A DNA stretch of 64,000 bases, from contig NZ_JAPTGG010000013.1 in NCBI RefSeq assembly GCF_026891035.1, positions 62,001 through 126,000 of the forward strand, read 5' to 3'. The number at the start of each line of letters is the position of its first letter. Positions within the stretch are counted from its first letter, which is position 1. The stretch comes from Dasania phycosphaerae. GTDB lineage: Bacteria; Pseudomonadota; Gammaproteobacteria; Pseudomonadales; Dasaniaceae. The translations under genes were made by a program, and so were the position numbers. Below are positions 25,653 through 34,684 of this stretch, one piece after another. The notes beneath the pieces are model-generated. The model was not told where the DNA came from. It ran no database searches and worked only from the letters and a program-made list of their open reading frames with translations.

Positions 25653-26561
25653 TTACTTATGTTTGTGGCGGTTGCGCTTTTTCTCCGCCTCCGCTTTTTC
25701 TTCGAGTCGTGCCATTTCTTCAGCCTCAGCTTTGAGGTCCTGATAGTAGGTCCAAGGATAGAGAGTCTCTTTCAATGGCTTTTCTGAAATCAGATACAAC
25801 ACTGTGCTGTCGCCTGGCGTGCCGTTTGGATACAACATGTGATGCTGAAAGGTAGCGTGAGAGAACGGCAGATTGAGATCGAGGTAGCTCAGATTCACTT
25901 CATCTTCAGAAGTGTTCTTGATGTGAATAGCCGCCAAGTAATAACCACCACCCTGGTAGGCCAATATCGGTTTGGAGTAGGTCTTGTATTTGTTCTCGCC
26001 CTTGAATACACGAACAGCTCCCTGTACTCCCAGAGTTGTCTCAGTTATGCCTGGGCGATCACGATGTAATCTCGTCGGCCCATACAGTCGCTGTGATGCA
26101 AACCGAGTCAGGTCAACTGGCGTAATGGTCGGAAGTTCCATCGGAGAATCTGACACCTGACGTTCATCTTCAGGAATAATGTTTTCTGATTCCAGAAGTA
26201 TCCGAATATCTTCCAGAGGTTTCGCATTTGGATCTTCCTTCCCGGCAATCAAGTCGAGAAGGATTACTTGGCCATCTGTCAGGCGCTTGATTTGGACACG
26301 CTGCTTATCAAACTCCTCGTAGGGAAGAAAGTGCACTGCTCCCTGAGCAGACTGTACCCGGAACAGCTTTTTCATCTGCTGTCCTTTGGTAATACCTACC
26401 TGAACGTGATCGCCAAACTGAATACTGCGCTCTTCACCCTTTCTCAGTTCGATTGTCACTGGCAGATTGGTGTAGTGAATGATTTCTGTCGCTAAAGCCG
26501 AGCTGCTATAAAACCCAACTGCGGCGATAATCAATGCTGCTTTATTAAGTAGTTTTTTCAT
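25653..26561 (-). CDS. TraK/VirB9-like protein, PFL_4704 family (TIGR03749)
   Basis: 302 residues, signal peptide 1-24 (SALA/TE). Beta-rich secreted domain, with YKTYSKPILAYQGGGYYLAAIHIKN typical of the family's C-terminal part (first 20 residues only are diagnostic), and a charged Lys/Glu tail. Outer-membrane core component. Two bases separate it from the TraE-like gene. Confidence 0.87.
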   Translation of the reverse strand: MKKLLNKAALIIAAVGFYSSSALATEIIHYTNLPVTIELRKGEERSIQFGDHVQVGITKGQQMKKLFRVQSAQGAVHFLPYEEFDKQRVQIKRLTDGQVILLDLIAGKEDPNAKPLEDIRILLESENIIPEDERQVSDSPMELPTITPVDLTRFASQRLYGPTRLHRDRPGITETTLGVQGAVRVFKGENKYKTYSKPILAYQGGGYYLAAIHIKNTSEDEVNLSYLDLNLPFSHATFQHHMLYPNGTPGDSTVLYLISEKPLKETLYPWTYYQDLKAEAEEMARLEEKAEAEKKRNRHKHK

Positions 26562-26563
26562 CG

Positions 26564-27232
26564 TTATCTTCCTGCCACTTCGCCGCTCGTGTCCTGAACG
26601 TTTTCATTTTCCTGCTGGTTACCTTCAAGACGTTTCGGATTTTTATAGAAGCCATCCAAAGCTAAGCCCCAGAGGTTGCACTCAGGATCAACATCCCAAC
26701 GAACGATGCGAACGGGGTAACGCACAAAGATGTCTTTCACGATTTCTGACCGAAACGTCTCTTTGATATTCACGTCGTAAAAGGCAACCCATGAATCACC
26801 GGACTCAACGTAAACACGCTTGTCGGTATACGGACGCTCTGGCATTTCCTGAAGAGCACGAGTGCGGTTTAGCTCATGCCGTTTCAAACGTTGCTCATAG
26901 TCACGCTCAAGCTCACCTTTAAAGCGTGGTGTGATGTAACAGCTAAGGCGATTGATTTGCTTCTTATAATCTTCAATACCTTCGACCGGCCAGTTGTTCA
27001 TTTGCTGAAAGATGTAATAGCCGAAGGCGTAGACGTTAAAAGGGTGACGTTCTTGGATACCGCGTGTTGACCCAGAACGAAGATCGGGTGGAATATCAAT
27101 CTTGATGTGTTCAGGTGCGGCCTTCCATCCAGCAATTGAGTAAAACAAGGCAATTGCCAATATACCGATAAGGATTCGCAGAGTCAGAATGTGAGAGTCC
27201 CGACCATCTAACGCTTTCTTTAATCTTGCCAT
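26564..27232 (-). CDS. TraE/VirB8-like protein, PFL_4703 family (TIGR03746)
   Basis: 222 residues with one N-terminal span (about 20-38) and a periplasmic domain holding FNVYAFGYYIFQQMN and VRYPVRIVRWDVDPE blocks of the family. An assembly-nucleating inner-membrane protein. Five bases after the TIGR03750 gene. Confidence 0.88.
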   Translation of the reverse strand: MARLKKALDGRDSHILTLRILIGILAIALFYSIAGWKAAPEHIKIDIPPDLRSGSTRGIQERHPFNVYAFGYYIFQQMNNWPVEGIEDYKKQINRLSCYITPRFKGELERDYEQRLKRHELNRTRALQEMPERPYTDKRVYVESGDSWVAFYDVNIKETFRSEIVKDIFVRYPVRIVRWDVDPECNLWGLALDGFYKNPKRLEGNQQENENVQDTSGEVAGR

Positions 27233-27237
27233 CTAGC

Positions 27238-27645
27238 CTACTCCTCGGGCTCCATGTTGATTTTTTTAACGGGTTGATCTCGTCGGATGTCCCAACTCTG
27301 TGATGTCTCGATGTATCCGAAGTTGAAAAATGAGTATTTTTTCTGCGCTTGCTTTTTGAGGTACACCACATGCAAGCCGTCAGGCATTCGTCGCTTGAGA
27401 CCTTGCAGGTATTTGCCAACGACCAGCAAAGTGCCAATGGCCATGCCGAAGCCAATACCCACTCCGAACAACGCCCAACCAAATGGAATGAGCAAGAGTA
27501 CGCAGACGGGAATCCAGAAAATGATTGCGGCCACGATAATCATCACGACCTCGGTATCGGTCAGTCCCCGAAAGACGACCGGCTCTTCGATGAGCCGGTC
27601 GGGGATGAACTCGATTTCTCGTCCGTTCATTCCAGGTTCTTTCAT
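27238..27645 (-). CDS. Conjugative transfer region protein TIGR03750 (TraL-like)
   Basis: 135 residues: N-terminal IEFIPDRLIEEPVVFRGLT, two membrane spans (about 32-75), then LQGLKRRMPDG and a basic tail. This matches the small TraL/VirB3-like protein of the genomic-island family. The stop of the gene before it overlaps its ATG. Confidence 0.85.
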   Translation of the reverse strand: MKEPGMNGREIEFIPDRLIEEPVVFRGLTDTEVVMIIVAAIIFWIPVCVLLLIPFGWALFGVGIGFGMAIGTLLVVGKYLQGLKRRMPDGLHVVYLKKQAQKKYSFFNFGYIETSQSWDIRRDQPVKKINMEPEE

Positions 27646-28016
27646 TAGAAGATGATCCCGGCTGCCTCAGTCAGCAGGTACACTACGAATACCAGCAGCA
27701 GTACGCCCATGCCGCCGTGCATACCCATGTCACCCCAAGTCTTCTTGCCAGCGCCAATGTCGTTGTAGACAGCGACCATGTTCTTGGCGACAGCCAGGAA
27801 TGCGACGGTACCCAGTACAAGACCCAGTACAATCGCAATGTCAAAGGCATAACCTTTGATCAGACCGATGTAGTCACCATCAGCAGCCGCGTTGGTTGGA
27901 TCAGCAGTATCAGGCAGGGCAGCGTGAGCACTGGAGAAGGCGAAGAACAACATAGTGGCCAGTGCAGTTTTCACTGCGGCCAGTTTGTCTTTGCAAGTTA
28001 CGATCAGGTTTTTCAT
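27645..28016 (-). CDS. Putative pilin, conjugative transfer protein TIGR03745
   Basis: 123 residues: signal-like N-terminus (to about 32, SAHA/AL), an acidic loop and two hydrophobic spans (about 52-72, 95-118), the outline of VirB2/TraA-type pilins. Family position between TIGR03758 and TIGR03750 fits. It should be the pilus subunit. Confidence 0.82.
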   Translation of the reverse strand: MKNLIVTCKDKLAAVKTALATMLFFAFSSAHAALPDTADPTNAAADGDYIGLIKGYAFDIAIVLGLVLGTVAFLAVAKNMVAVYNDIGAGKKTWGDMGMHGGMGVLLLVFVVYLLTEAAGIIF

Positions 28017-28048
28017 AGGATTAACTCCTTTAGTACTTTGAAGGTTGG

Positions 28049-28288
28049 TTAGTTAACAAGTAGGTAAAGGAGCACCATCATCACAAAGACACCACGGAAC
28101 CAAACGATTACCATGTCTTTTGCAGTAATGACCTCCGACCCATAGTCGTCGTATGCGCGGTAGCACAGCCAAGCGACATAAAGAAACACTGCCGTTGTGC
28201 CGATTGCCTGGATAGTCCAGAGAAGTTCAGCAGCGGTAAAAAAATCTCCCGTGCCTTCTTCAAATGCAGCAGATTGAGCAGCGTTCAT
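28049..28288 (-). CDS. PFL_4701 family small membrane protein (TIGR03758)
   Basis: 79 residues, two spans (about 25-42 and 58-78). Sequence start FFTAAELLWTIQAIG is the family's conserved part. Small integral inner-membrane protein in the pilin region; exact role not known. Overlaps the RAQPRD gene by four bases. Confidence 0.8.
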   Translation of the reverse strand: MNAAQSAAFEEGTGDFFTAAELLWTIQAIGTTAVFLYVAWLCYRAYDDYGSEVITAKDMVIVWFRGVFVMMVLLYLLVN

Positions 28289-28599
28289 TTTTGATGCTCC
28301 GTATAGTCACTACTGAGAGCATCGATGGACGATGGAACCACTGGTTCCATCGGCACCGTCAGATGATGAGAAATTCCGGCTTGGATCTTTCTCAGGTCAT
28401 CTAACAGAACCTGGTAATCGAACGTCGTCCGATCGTTCGAGTTACTGCGCATCTTGGCGGTCATCACCAAGGCTTCCAGCGCAGCCAATTCATTTTTAAT
28501 TTTTGCCAGAGCTTCACGCTCAGCCCATACATCCGCCATAGACACCTGCGGAAGGCTCATGAAGCTCACCAGGAGAAGGGTTATCAATTTGTTCATCAT
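28285..28599 (-). CDS. RAQPRD family integrative conjugative element protein
   Basis: 104 residues, signal peptide 1-22 (SMA/DVWAE), helical mature part (AEREALAKIKNELAALEALV). Typical of the plasmid RAQPRD family (TIGR01690), periplasmic, function unknown. The exact RAQPRD motif is replaced here. First gene of the second transfer operon: a terminator and a gap of about 160 bases lie upstream. Confidence 0.75.
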   Translation of the reverse strand: MMNKLITLLLVSFMSLPQVSMADVWAEREALAKIKNELAALEALVMTAKMRSNSNDRTTFDYQVLLDDLRKIQAGISHHLTVPMEPVVPSSIDALSSDYTEHQK

Positions 28600-28675
28600 C
28601 GAGTCACTTGAATTTCAGGTGGAATTGCGATGGTAGGAATTAGAACAAACGAAAAGGCAGGAAATCTGATTTATT

Positions 28676-28701
28676 GGGTCATTACTCGATGACCCTTTTT
28701 T
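28676..28701 (+). terminator. GGGTCAT-ATGACCC hairpin with T tract
   Basis: GGGTCAT-TACTCG-ATGACCC (28676-28695) followed by TTTTTT on the plus strand. Since nearby genes run on the minus strand, this would stop antisense transcription, or act as an operator upstream of the RAQPRD gene. One of the dispersed GGGTCA hairpins. Confidence 0.55.
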
Positions 28702-28704
28702 GAT

Positions 28705-28732
28705 AAGAAAATGGCCGCTGAGTCGCGGCCAT
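28705..28732 (-). terminator. Terminator splitting the transfer region
   Basis: ATGGCCGC-TGAGTC-GCGGCCAT (28711-28732) followed on the minus strand by TTTCTT and ATC. It lies 29 bases after the TIGR03747 gene and ends the first transfer operon (35133 to 28761). Confidence 0.7.
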
Positions 28733-28760
28733 TGGAGGAGGTGAAATTAAGTCTTTGCGC

Positions 28761-29504
28761 TTATAGGTACTTCTTAAACTTGCTGGTCATGACCATCAAA
28801 ACAAGTCCGAACAAGACTGCAAAAGGTGTGATAATGAAGTTAGGGTGTATGCTATTGGGGATCGCCAGATAGATTACCCACGCCATAATCAGAACCGGCA
28901 TAGCAAAGCGTTTGGCCCAGTGATAAATGTACCCTGATTCATTGCCACCGCACCAACGCCGTAAATCCCTTTGCATAAGTCCATCCGAGACACCAACTAA
29001 TCCAAAGAGGAGAAACGCTGGAATAGACAAGACCAGGATGGACAGTCGTATTAAGAACATGATCAGTATGTAAATGGCTGCCATAAAGTAGTTGTAATAC
29101 TCTGCAATCAGCCCTTTGACTAACCGAACGAACTTACCATCGTTTGCGTCCGGAGTTTTTGCAGAAGTCAGCATGTCTACTATCCCGGAATCAATAAAAA
29201 GGAAATTCACTACATCGGTAACTTTCCCACTCGCGGCCTGGACAGCCTCACCATTGAGTGAGTCACCATCGAGAGAGCTTCCCAGGTAACTGATTTCCTT
29301 CCGCATCATTTCTTCGGCATGTTCATACCCGGTGTATCCCTGCTCTGGATAGAAGAAAACCATACCGATCCATTCAATGATGATGGACATTAAGGCCGAA
29401 AAGAGAAGCAACCCAATCACCTTGAATATGAGGTCCAAGGTCTTCCCGATAAAACCTTTCTTGGCAACAGGGTGCTCTGCCCTGGCTACGCTAGATTCCG
29501 CCAT
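28761..29504 (-). CDS. PFL_4697 family membrane protein (TIGR03747)
   Basis: 247 residues, with four spans (about 29-48, 140-172, 205-222, 228-243) and a cytoplasmic/periplasmic loop of about 90 residues. RDLRRWCGGNESGYIYHWAKR is the conserved family block (first 20 residues of it). Accompanies TraD in all genomic-island systems. Three bases after traD stop. Confidence 0.82.
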   Translation of the reverse strand: MAESSVARAEHPVAKKGFIGKTLDLIFKVIGLLLFSALMSIIIEWIGMVFFYPEQGYTGYEHAEEMMRKEISYLGSSLDGDSLNGEAVQAASGKVTDVVNFLFIDSGIVDMLTSAKTPDANDGKFVRLVKGLIAEYYNYFMAAIYILIMFLIRLSILVLSIPAFLLFGLVGVSDGLMQRDLRRWCGGNESGYIYHWAKRFAMPVLIMAWVIYLAIPNSIHPNFIITPFAVLFGLVLMVMTSKFKKYL

Positions 29505-29507
29505 CTG

Positions 29508-31556
29508 CTATACCCACCATGCTTCTGCCGTGTGATAGTTCTTTTCCATTTCCTTGGTCAGCGCCTGTAAGTTCTGAGGCATCTCTTCATCGTCCTCAAC
29601 GGGAAGCGGAAACCGTACTTTCCAAAGATGACCTCCATCCAGAAGACAAAACGCCTGTCCTTTTGGCAACGCGGTCACATGACTTGGTTCCAGCATGGGC
29701 ACGCGAAGCATTGAGATACGGTCCTGAGTACTGGAGGTAAAGTCGATGTTGTTCTCTGTATCAGAAGAGTCCGAAGCACCTGATACGGTCATCTTCTGTG
29801 ATATTTCCACTTCAGGTAGCTGATTGGTAAGCAACTCAGCCGTGTCCTTTTCTTTCACACGGAGCATGATCAGGTTGTTGAAGTTGCCCTCTACCTGGCG
29901 TGCCTTGGCTGCATTGCCGAGTCGAGCTTCAATGTCCCCCCTGGACTGGGTGTAGGCAGTGATCTGCATACCAGAGCCACCCGATTTGTTGACCATCGGT
30001 AGGAACTCATCACCCATCAATTCATTGAATTCATCTGCATGAAGGCAGATCTTGGGCATTGCGTTGGCTTTTCCATCTAACATTCCGTGCTGGAACCCGT
30101 GCTTGTAGATCATGCCCGAGGTCGATACCAAGTCAGAGAACATGGAATTGCCCACGGCACTTGCAACCTCCGTATCCGTCATGGCATCGAGTCCAACATA
30201 GACAATACCGCGCTTCCGGATGATCTGAGTCCAGTCAAAGATAGGCCGGTCATCATTCACATCGAAATAGTCCGGGGCGATGAGTTTGCCAATCTTTCCG
30301 GTTGTGAGCTTTTCAAGAAGTGGCAGTAGAGACGCTACCAGCTTGTCGAAGTAGGTGCGGTCATAACGCAGTGCGGAGAGTAAGCCAAGTACGATGGGAT
30401 CACTAACTCCCATCTGTTCAACGTATTTCCGCAATGCTTCAGTTCGGGCGTTTGCATGTTTTGCCAACCTGGGATTTGACTTGTATTGCTTTTCGGCATC
30501 ATGAGTCATGTCATTGATGTCTTCTACCCAACCCTGCTCCGCATTGCGCGGAAGCCACCATTCCAGGTATTCGCAAAACAGAGGTTCGATGTCCGTAACG
30601 TACCGAAGAATGTTGTTGTAATCCGGACGCTGGCCGAGGGACACAAGGGCACGAGCTACGATATTTATGAACCGCCAAGCGAATTCTTTAAATGCTGCAC
30701 TGTTGCCTTCGGATGAGAGCTGACCAGAGATACGACTGGCCACTTCAGTAATTCGGGCAAAGTTGCCTACTGCGTTGTAACGGGCGGATATATCAGGGAA
30801 CCCCAAATGAAAAACGTAGAAATCGTCTTCCCTGCCCATACGCTTCGCGGCCATATACATCCGTGTTAATAACCCGGCATCAGATTTAGGATCAAATACA
30901 ATGACCGGACCATCGCCGCGTCGAATATCCTGCTCTATCAGAATCTCTGCTAGACGTGTCTTACCCACTCGGGTCGTTCCAAGAACCAAGGTATGCCCTA
31001 CCCTTTCACTCATTGGTAAAAGGACTTCTTCTTCGTTTAGCTCGACAGCATGAATGGCAGGGTTACCTCCGATTGGTGGTAGCGGTCTGAAGGGATTCAA
31101 CACATGATCTTTACTGGTTAGCCGACCCAGAGCTTGTAAACCAGTATTTTCAACGTCTCTCTCGAATTTCCTGACTGCTGAGTAGATCTTGGATGGCTCC
31201 AGGTATCGCTTGGCCGCAGGTGACAACGTATCTTTAAGGCGCTGAGTATGTTTCTGTCCCCACTTGAATCCCTGCCCGAGATAGAGGTGATTTCGGTAAC
31301 AGGGTATCTGTGAAGATGACATCGCAAATCGCGGGAGCCGTTTGAGATTACGCTGATACCTGAGTATTTGAGAGCCCTGATTCAGCCGATACAAACCAAG
31401 TCCAGCAAGGATAGCAGCAGAGGTATATCCCACACTTGGGGTCATCATGAGTGTTGAGGGCGCGGTGCCACAAATAATGCCTGCTGAAAGGGCGACAATT
31501 CCTGACCACAACTCTACTGGCGGCCTTAATAAAACCTCTAATGGATGATCGGCCAT
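29508..31556 (-). CDS. traD: Conjugative coupling factor TraD, SXT/TOL-like (TIGR03743)
   Basis: 682 residues; the type IV coupling ATPase that hands relaxase-bound DNA to the channel. Two N-terminal membrane spans (about 18-55), Walker A TTRVGKT near 194-200, Walker B ICLHADEF near 507, and the all-helical region between. C-terminal tail is short. Ends one base into the next gene's neighbour; start overlaps the stop of the TIGR03765 gene. Confidence 0.92.
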   Translation of the reverse strand: MADHPLEVLLRPPVELWSGIVALSAGIICGTAPSTLMMTPSVGYTSAAILAGLGLYRLNQGSQILRYQRNLKRLPRFAMSSSQIPCYRNHLYLGQGFKWGQKHTQRLKDTLSPAAKRYLEPSKIYSAVRKFERDVENTGLQALGRLTSKDHVLNPFRPLPPIGGNPAIHAVELNEEEVLLPMSERVGHTLVLGTTRVGKTRLAEILIEQDIRRGDGPVIVFDPKSDAGLLTRMYMAAKRMGREDDFYVFHLGFPDISARYNAVGNFARITEVASRISGQLSSEGNSAAFKEFAWRFINIVARALVSLGQRPDYNNILRYVTDIEPLFCEYLEWWLPRNAEQGWVEDINDMTHDAEKQYKSNPRLAKHANARTEALRKYVEQMGVSDPIVLGLLSALRYDRTYFDKLVASLLPLLEKLTTGKIGKLIAPDYFDVNDDRPIFDWTQIIRKRGIVYVGLDAMTDTEVASAVGNSMFSDLVSTSGMIYKHGFQHGMLDGKANAMPKICLHADEFNELMGDEFLPMVNKSGGSGMQITAYTQSRGDIEARLGNAAKARQVEGNFNNLIMLRVKEKDTAELLTNQLPEVEISQKMTVSGASDSSDTENNIDFTSSTQDRISMLRVPMLEPSHVTALPKGQAFCLLDGGHLWKVRFPLPVEDDEEMPQNLQALTKEMEKNYHTAEAWWV

Positions 31557-32128
31557 TAACGCATCACTCCCTGATTATCCATGTAGAATGGGTAATGTCT
31601 GATTTTTAAATGTTCTGCTAAACGATCGCCTGGAGTTGGTTGCATCAATACGCCGTCTCCGACGATTGATTGAAGCTCTTCCATCTGTTCTTTCGTCTGG
31701 ATATTCACTACAAGTCCAATAGCTTTCTTCTCCTTCAACAATTCTCTATTTGAAGACAGCCATTTAATCGAAACGGGATCGTATCCGATGATGAACATGG
31801 GTCTCGTTGCCATCTGGTATTTCACATCTCTGGCCTCACCCTCCGTCACCCGACCAACAGACATTGAGGCGGTTACCACTGGAAAGTGAGAGTGAACCAG
31901 CTTCTTTGAACGTCGCTCGTCGTAGAGCTTTTTCATGTGCTCTAGTGTGTTATTGTTTTTGGGCAGATAAGGGTCAATAGGTTGACCTCCTCGATCTTCG
32001 ATAACCTCGGTCTCAAACCAAGGCATATGCGGGGATGATTTCTGCTCTGCCGCGAAAGCCTGGCTGAAAGCCAAAACCGCCCCAATCAGGACGACTATAG
32101 TTGAAACGCCTTTTAAATTTTTGCCCAT
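31556..32128 (-). CDS. PFL_4695 family secreted protein (TIGR03765)
   Basis: 190 residues from ATG 32128, which gives a clean signal peptide (AFSQAFA/AEQ) and overlaps the end of the transglycosylase gene; longer starts would put 25 hydrophilic residues before the signal. Conserved blocks YDERRSKKLVHSHFPV and GDRLAEHLKIRHYPFY. Periplasmic, unknown role in channel assembly. Confidence 0.8.
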   Translation of the reverse strand: MGKNLKGVSTIVVLIGAVLAFSQAFAAEQKSSPHMPWFETEVIEDRGGQPIDPYLPKNNNTLEHMKKLYDERRSKKLVHSHFPVVTASMSVGRVTEGEARDVKYQMATRPMFIIGYDPVSIKWLSSNRELLKEKKAIGLVVNIQTKEQMEELQSIVGDGVLMQPTPGDRLAEHLKIRHYPFYMDNQGVMR

Positions 32129-32655
32129 AATGAAATGACCCTTTGTGTATAGTTTCTTGCTCTCTCTTTGTCCTGTATTCGCTGACCAGGGCGGTGATAA
32201 CATCCAACGGCCAACTCCCAGCTATTACACTCTGGCCTGTCGTATTGTTCTCGTAGGTGTTGCGCGGCTGCATTGAGATTGGTGTAGGGATCGAAGGCTT
32301 CCCATAGACCTTTGAATCGCTGCTCTTGCCATCGCCAATTCAACTGTCCAAGCCCGACATCGAATTGTTTATCCCCTCGGTCTAACAAAGACTTCGCGAA
32401 CAAGTACGCTTTCTCTCTACTGGGAAAGAAGTGAGGCTGTCCTCGATGGTTGATTGTCCAAGGCCAAGGCAGAACTTTTGATCTCTCTCCTGATGAAGTC
32501 AGTGATCTGGATTCATTCAGAATGAGAGCGTAAAAAAGTTTCGCCGGTACCCGATTTTCTTCGGCTACCAGGCGATACATATCTGGAACGTTGCTTTGGT
32601 TGGCAATTGCAGAGACCGATACAAGTCCAAGTAAGACAATCAGAAGTATTCTCAT
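32113..32655 (-). CDS. Lytic transglycosylase of the transfer system
   Basis: 180 residues with a signal peptide (1-18). Catalytic Glu48 in LILNESRS and the substrate-cleft motif VGLGQLNWRW mark an SLT-type lysozyme fold. It opens the murein to let the channel pass. Position upstream of TIGR03765 and downstream of TIGR03759 is standard for MPF_G. Confidence 0.85.
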   Translation of the reverse strand: MRILLIVLLGLVSVSAIANQSNVPDMYRLVAEENRVPAKLFYALILNESRSLTSSGERSKVLPWPWTINHRGQPHFFPSREKAYLFAKSLLDRGDKQFDVGLGQLNWRWQEQRFKGLWEAFDPYTNLNAAAQHLREQYDRPECNSWELAVGCYHRPGQRIQDKERARNYTQRVISLWAKI

Positions 32656-32664
32656 AGCTCGCCA

Positions 32665-33438
32665 CTACTTGTAGGTTGCTGTTACTGCTCCGGACTTGAG
32701 ATCGACTACCCTCACCTGGGGCAGAGAGTTCATATCAATCCCCAGCTCCGTCGATTTGCCTTCATCGAAATTCAAGGTAATCGCTCTTGCTCGAACAACC
32801 TCTGGCGCTATTTTCATGAACGAGGCCCATTGGCCTATTTCATCGGAGGAAGCACCTTGCTTGAAGAAAATGTCGAGTCGAGCGTTATCACCAACGGATG
32901 CATGAAGTTCTTCAAACATCGACTTACAGGATTCTTTGCACTCAGAGTCAACGAACAGGATCACCTGCTTGTTGACCTCAACACGCTTTTCTTCCCACTC
33001 TCTTATCCAGGATGTGTTGTTGACTGCCAACTGATTGCCAAGGATGCGGCTGGCCGCGCGCTGACGTTCAACCTCAAACGCCATTTCTAATTCCGCCCTC
33101 CTGGTTTCCATCTTTATCCAAAGCTCAGCGTATCGCTTCCGCTCCTGCGGGTCGGTCTCAGACACTCCTAAAGCGGTGATTGGATCAAGGCCGGGGGACC
33201 AGATTCCACGAGGCCCACTCATGATTTGCTTGTACTTAACCCAGTCGGTTTCAGAAAGCATCCATTGTTTGGCCAGGCTTCTATCTTTCTCGGTTAACGA
33301 CGCGGCAGCTTCTTTGTCTAGGGTGGACTTCATATCTGAAATCACTGTCGCACTGTTGCTACCCTGTGTGCTTTGATTGTTTGCGTAGGCTCCTGTGGTT
33401 ACCAAAAAGCCTAATACGATATATGCGAGCTTTTTCAT
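32665..33438 (-). CDS. PFL_4693 family protein (TIGR03759)
   Basis: 257 residues, signal peptide 1-19 (GAYA/NN). Family-typical block KYKQIMSGPRGIWSPGLDP and a C-terminal thioredoxin-like domain with VILFVDSECKESC, where CKESC may be a redox pair. Periplasmic; may help fold the Cys-rich transfer proteins. Confidence 0.82.
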   Translation of the reverse strand: MKKLAYIVLGFLVTTGAYANNQSTQGSNSATVISDMKSTLDKEAAASLTEKDRSLAKQWMLSETDWVKYKQIMSGPRGIWSPGLDPITALGVSETDPQERKRYAELWIKMETRRAELEMAFEVERQRAASRILGNQLAVNNTSWIREWEEKRVEVNKQVILFVDSECKESCKSMFEELHASVGDNARLDIFFKQGASSDEIGQWASFMKIAPEVVRARAITLNFDEGKSTELGIDMNSLPQVRVVDLKSGAVTATYK

Positions 33439-33750
33439 CTATCCCTCACACTCGATGTCAACTTCAGTTACCTGGATCTGACCTTCATCGTCTCTTGGTG
33501 CCGTCAGGTCCGCAGTAAGCACAGGCCGATCACACCCATCCACCTTTTGAGGAGCTGGCGTGAGGTTGCTGATGTAATAGCCGTCTTCAGTACGGTAATA
33601 GCGGCCCCGCTCAAACAGAGGTTCAACTGATACAATCGGTTGCTCAGTGACTATCTCCACGGCGACTGGCTCTTGAGGTTCCTCTTTTCCCCAAAGCTCA
33701 TAACCGCCAATTAACAAGACAAGGCCAACGATCCATTCAACAGGTTCCAT
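33439..33750 (-). CDS. Small membrane-anchored transfer-region protein
   Basis: 103 residues: one N-terminal span (5-18) followed by a hydrophilic beta-rich part (RYYRTEDGYYISNL). No family name known to me. Directly abuts TIGR03759 and lies four bases after the coiled-coil gene, so it belongs to the operon. Confidence 0.55.
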   Translation of the reverse strand: MEPVEWIVGLVLLIGGYELWGKEEPQEPVAVEIVTEQPIVSVEPLFERGRYYRTEDGYYISNLTPAPQKVDGCDRPVLTADLTAPRDDEGQIQVTEVDIECEG

Positions 33751-33754
33751 ACTG

Positions 33755-34684
33755 CTACTCCTTAATGGTCAGTCGTTTTGTTTTTGAGCCATTCTGGAAA
33801 ACAGCCTCAGAACCAATAGCGCCCTCAAGTCTCCAGCCCTTGTAATAATCACCCATAGTTAAAGGCACCCAGCTTCCGTTTTCCTCACGCAACATGACAT
33901 AAGGCTGTGTTCCCCAAAGGTCGATGGAAGCAACGTAGGCACCTTCAATCAGGCTAGGGTCAGTATTCACCTTCTTCACCGGTGCTTTCTGAACAACTTT
34001 CTTTGGCGCACTCGCTGCCCTAGCGTTGAGCTTTTTTATCTGATCACTCAGCTCATCAATCTGTTTTTGGTGCGAGTCAATGGATGCACTGTTGGCCTCC
34101 AGACTTCCTTTGAACGCATTCAACTCACCACGCACTGCACTGATGGTTGCTTGCAGCTCTTGGATGTTTTTACGGATGCCATCAACGCCGACCAAGCTGT
34201 CTGAATTAGACTGAACGCCCTTCTGAGTTCCTGCCAGTTCTGCTGTCAACTCGTCAGTTCTTGTATTTAGCGTGCCAATGGCCGAATCCAAACTTTCCAT
34301 GCTGTTCATGGCTGCCGCCTGACCAGCTTTTTGGTTAATCACTGAGTAGCCAGCTATACCTGCCGCACCTACTGAGACAAAGAGAGCGATTACGCCAATA
34401 AAGCTACCCGGCTTCTTCTGCATGGGCGCTTTCACTTTTTTGGGCTTAGCGTTAAGTGGCTTCTCTTGCTCACCAGAAGAATGGATTTCTTCCACTTCGC
34501 CAATGCGTGGCTCCTTGGCAGAAAACGAATCTGCGTCTGACGCATTGAGTTCAGAAACACTGCCTTTCATTTCGGCTTGATCGAATGCATCATCGACAGG
34601 CATATCCGACAAAGACTCATCTTTGGATTTTCCACCGTCGATCGTGCGCATGAGGGACTGACCTAATTTTGACTTGGACATCAT
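33755..34684 (-). CDS. Bitopic coiled-coil protein of transfer operon
   Basis: 309 residues: disordered cytoplasmic part (1-92), one span (about 94-114), coiled coil (about 125-220) and a C-terminal beta domain (about 240-305, GAYVASIDLWGTQPYVML). The layout is like PilP/TraP-type inner-membrane proteins of R64-type pilus and genomic islands. Overlaps the PilL-N gene by four bases. Confidence 0.6.
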   Translation of the reverse strand: MMSKSKLGQSLMRTIDGGKSKDESLSDMPVDDAFDQAEMKGSVSELNASDADSFSAKEPRIGEVEEIHSSGEQEKPLNAKPKKVKAPMQKKPGSFIGVIALFVSVGAAGIAGYSVINQKAGQAAAMNSMESLDSAIGTLNTRTDELTAELAGTQKGVQSNSDSLVGVDGIRKNIQELQATISAVRGELNAFKGSLEANSASIDSHQKQIDELSDQIKKLNARAASAPKKVVQKAPVKKVNTDPSLIEGAYVASIDLWGTQPYVMLREENGSWVPLTMGDYYKGWRLEGAIGSEAVFQNGSKTKRLTIKE

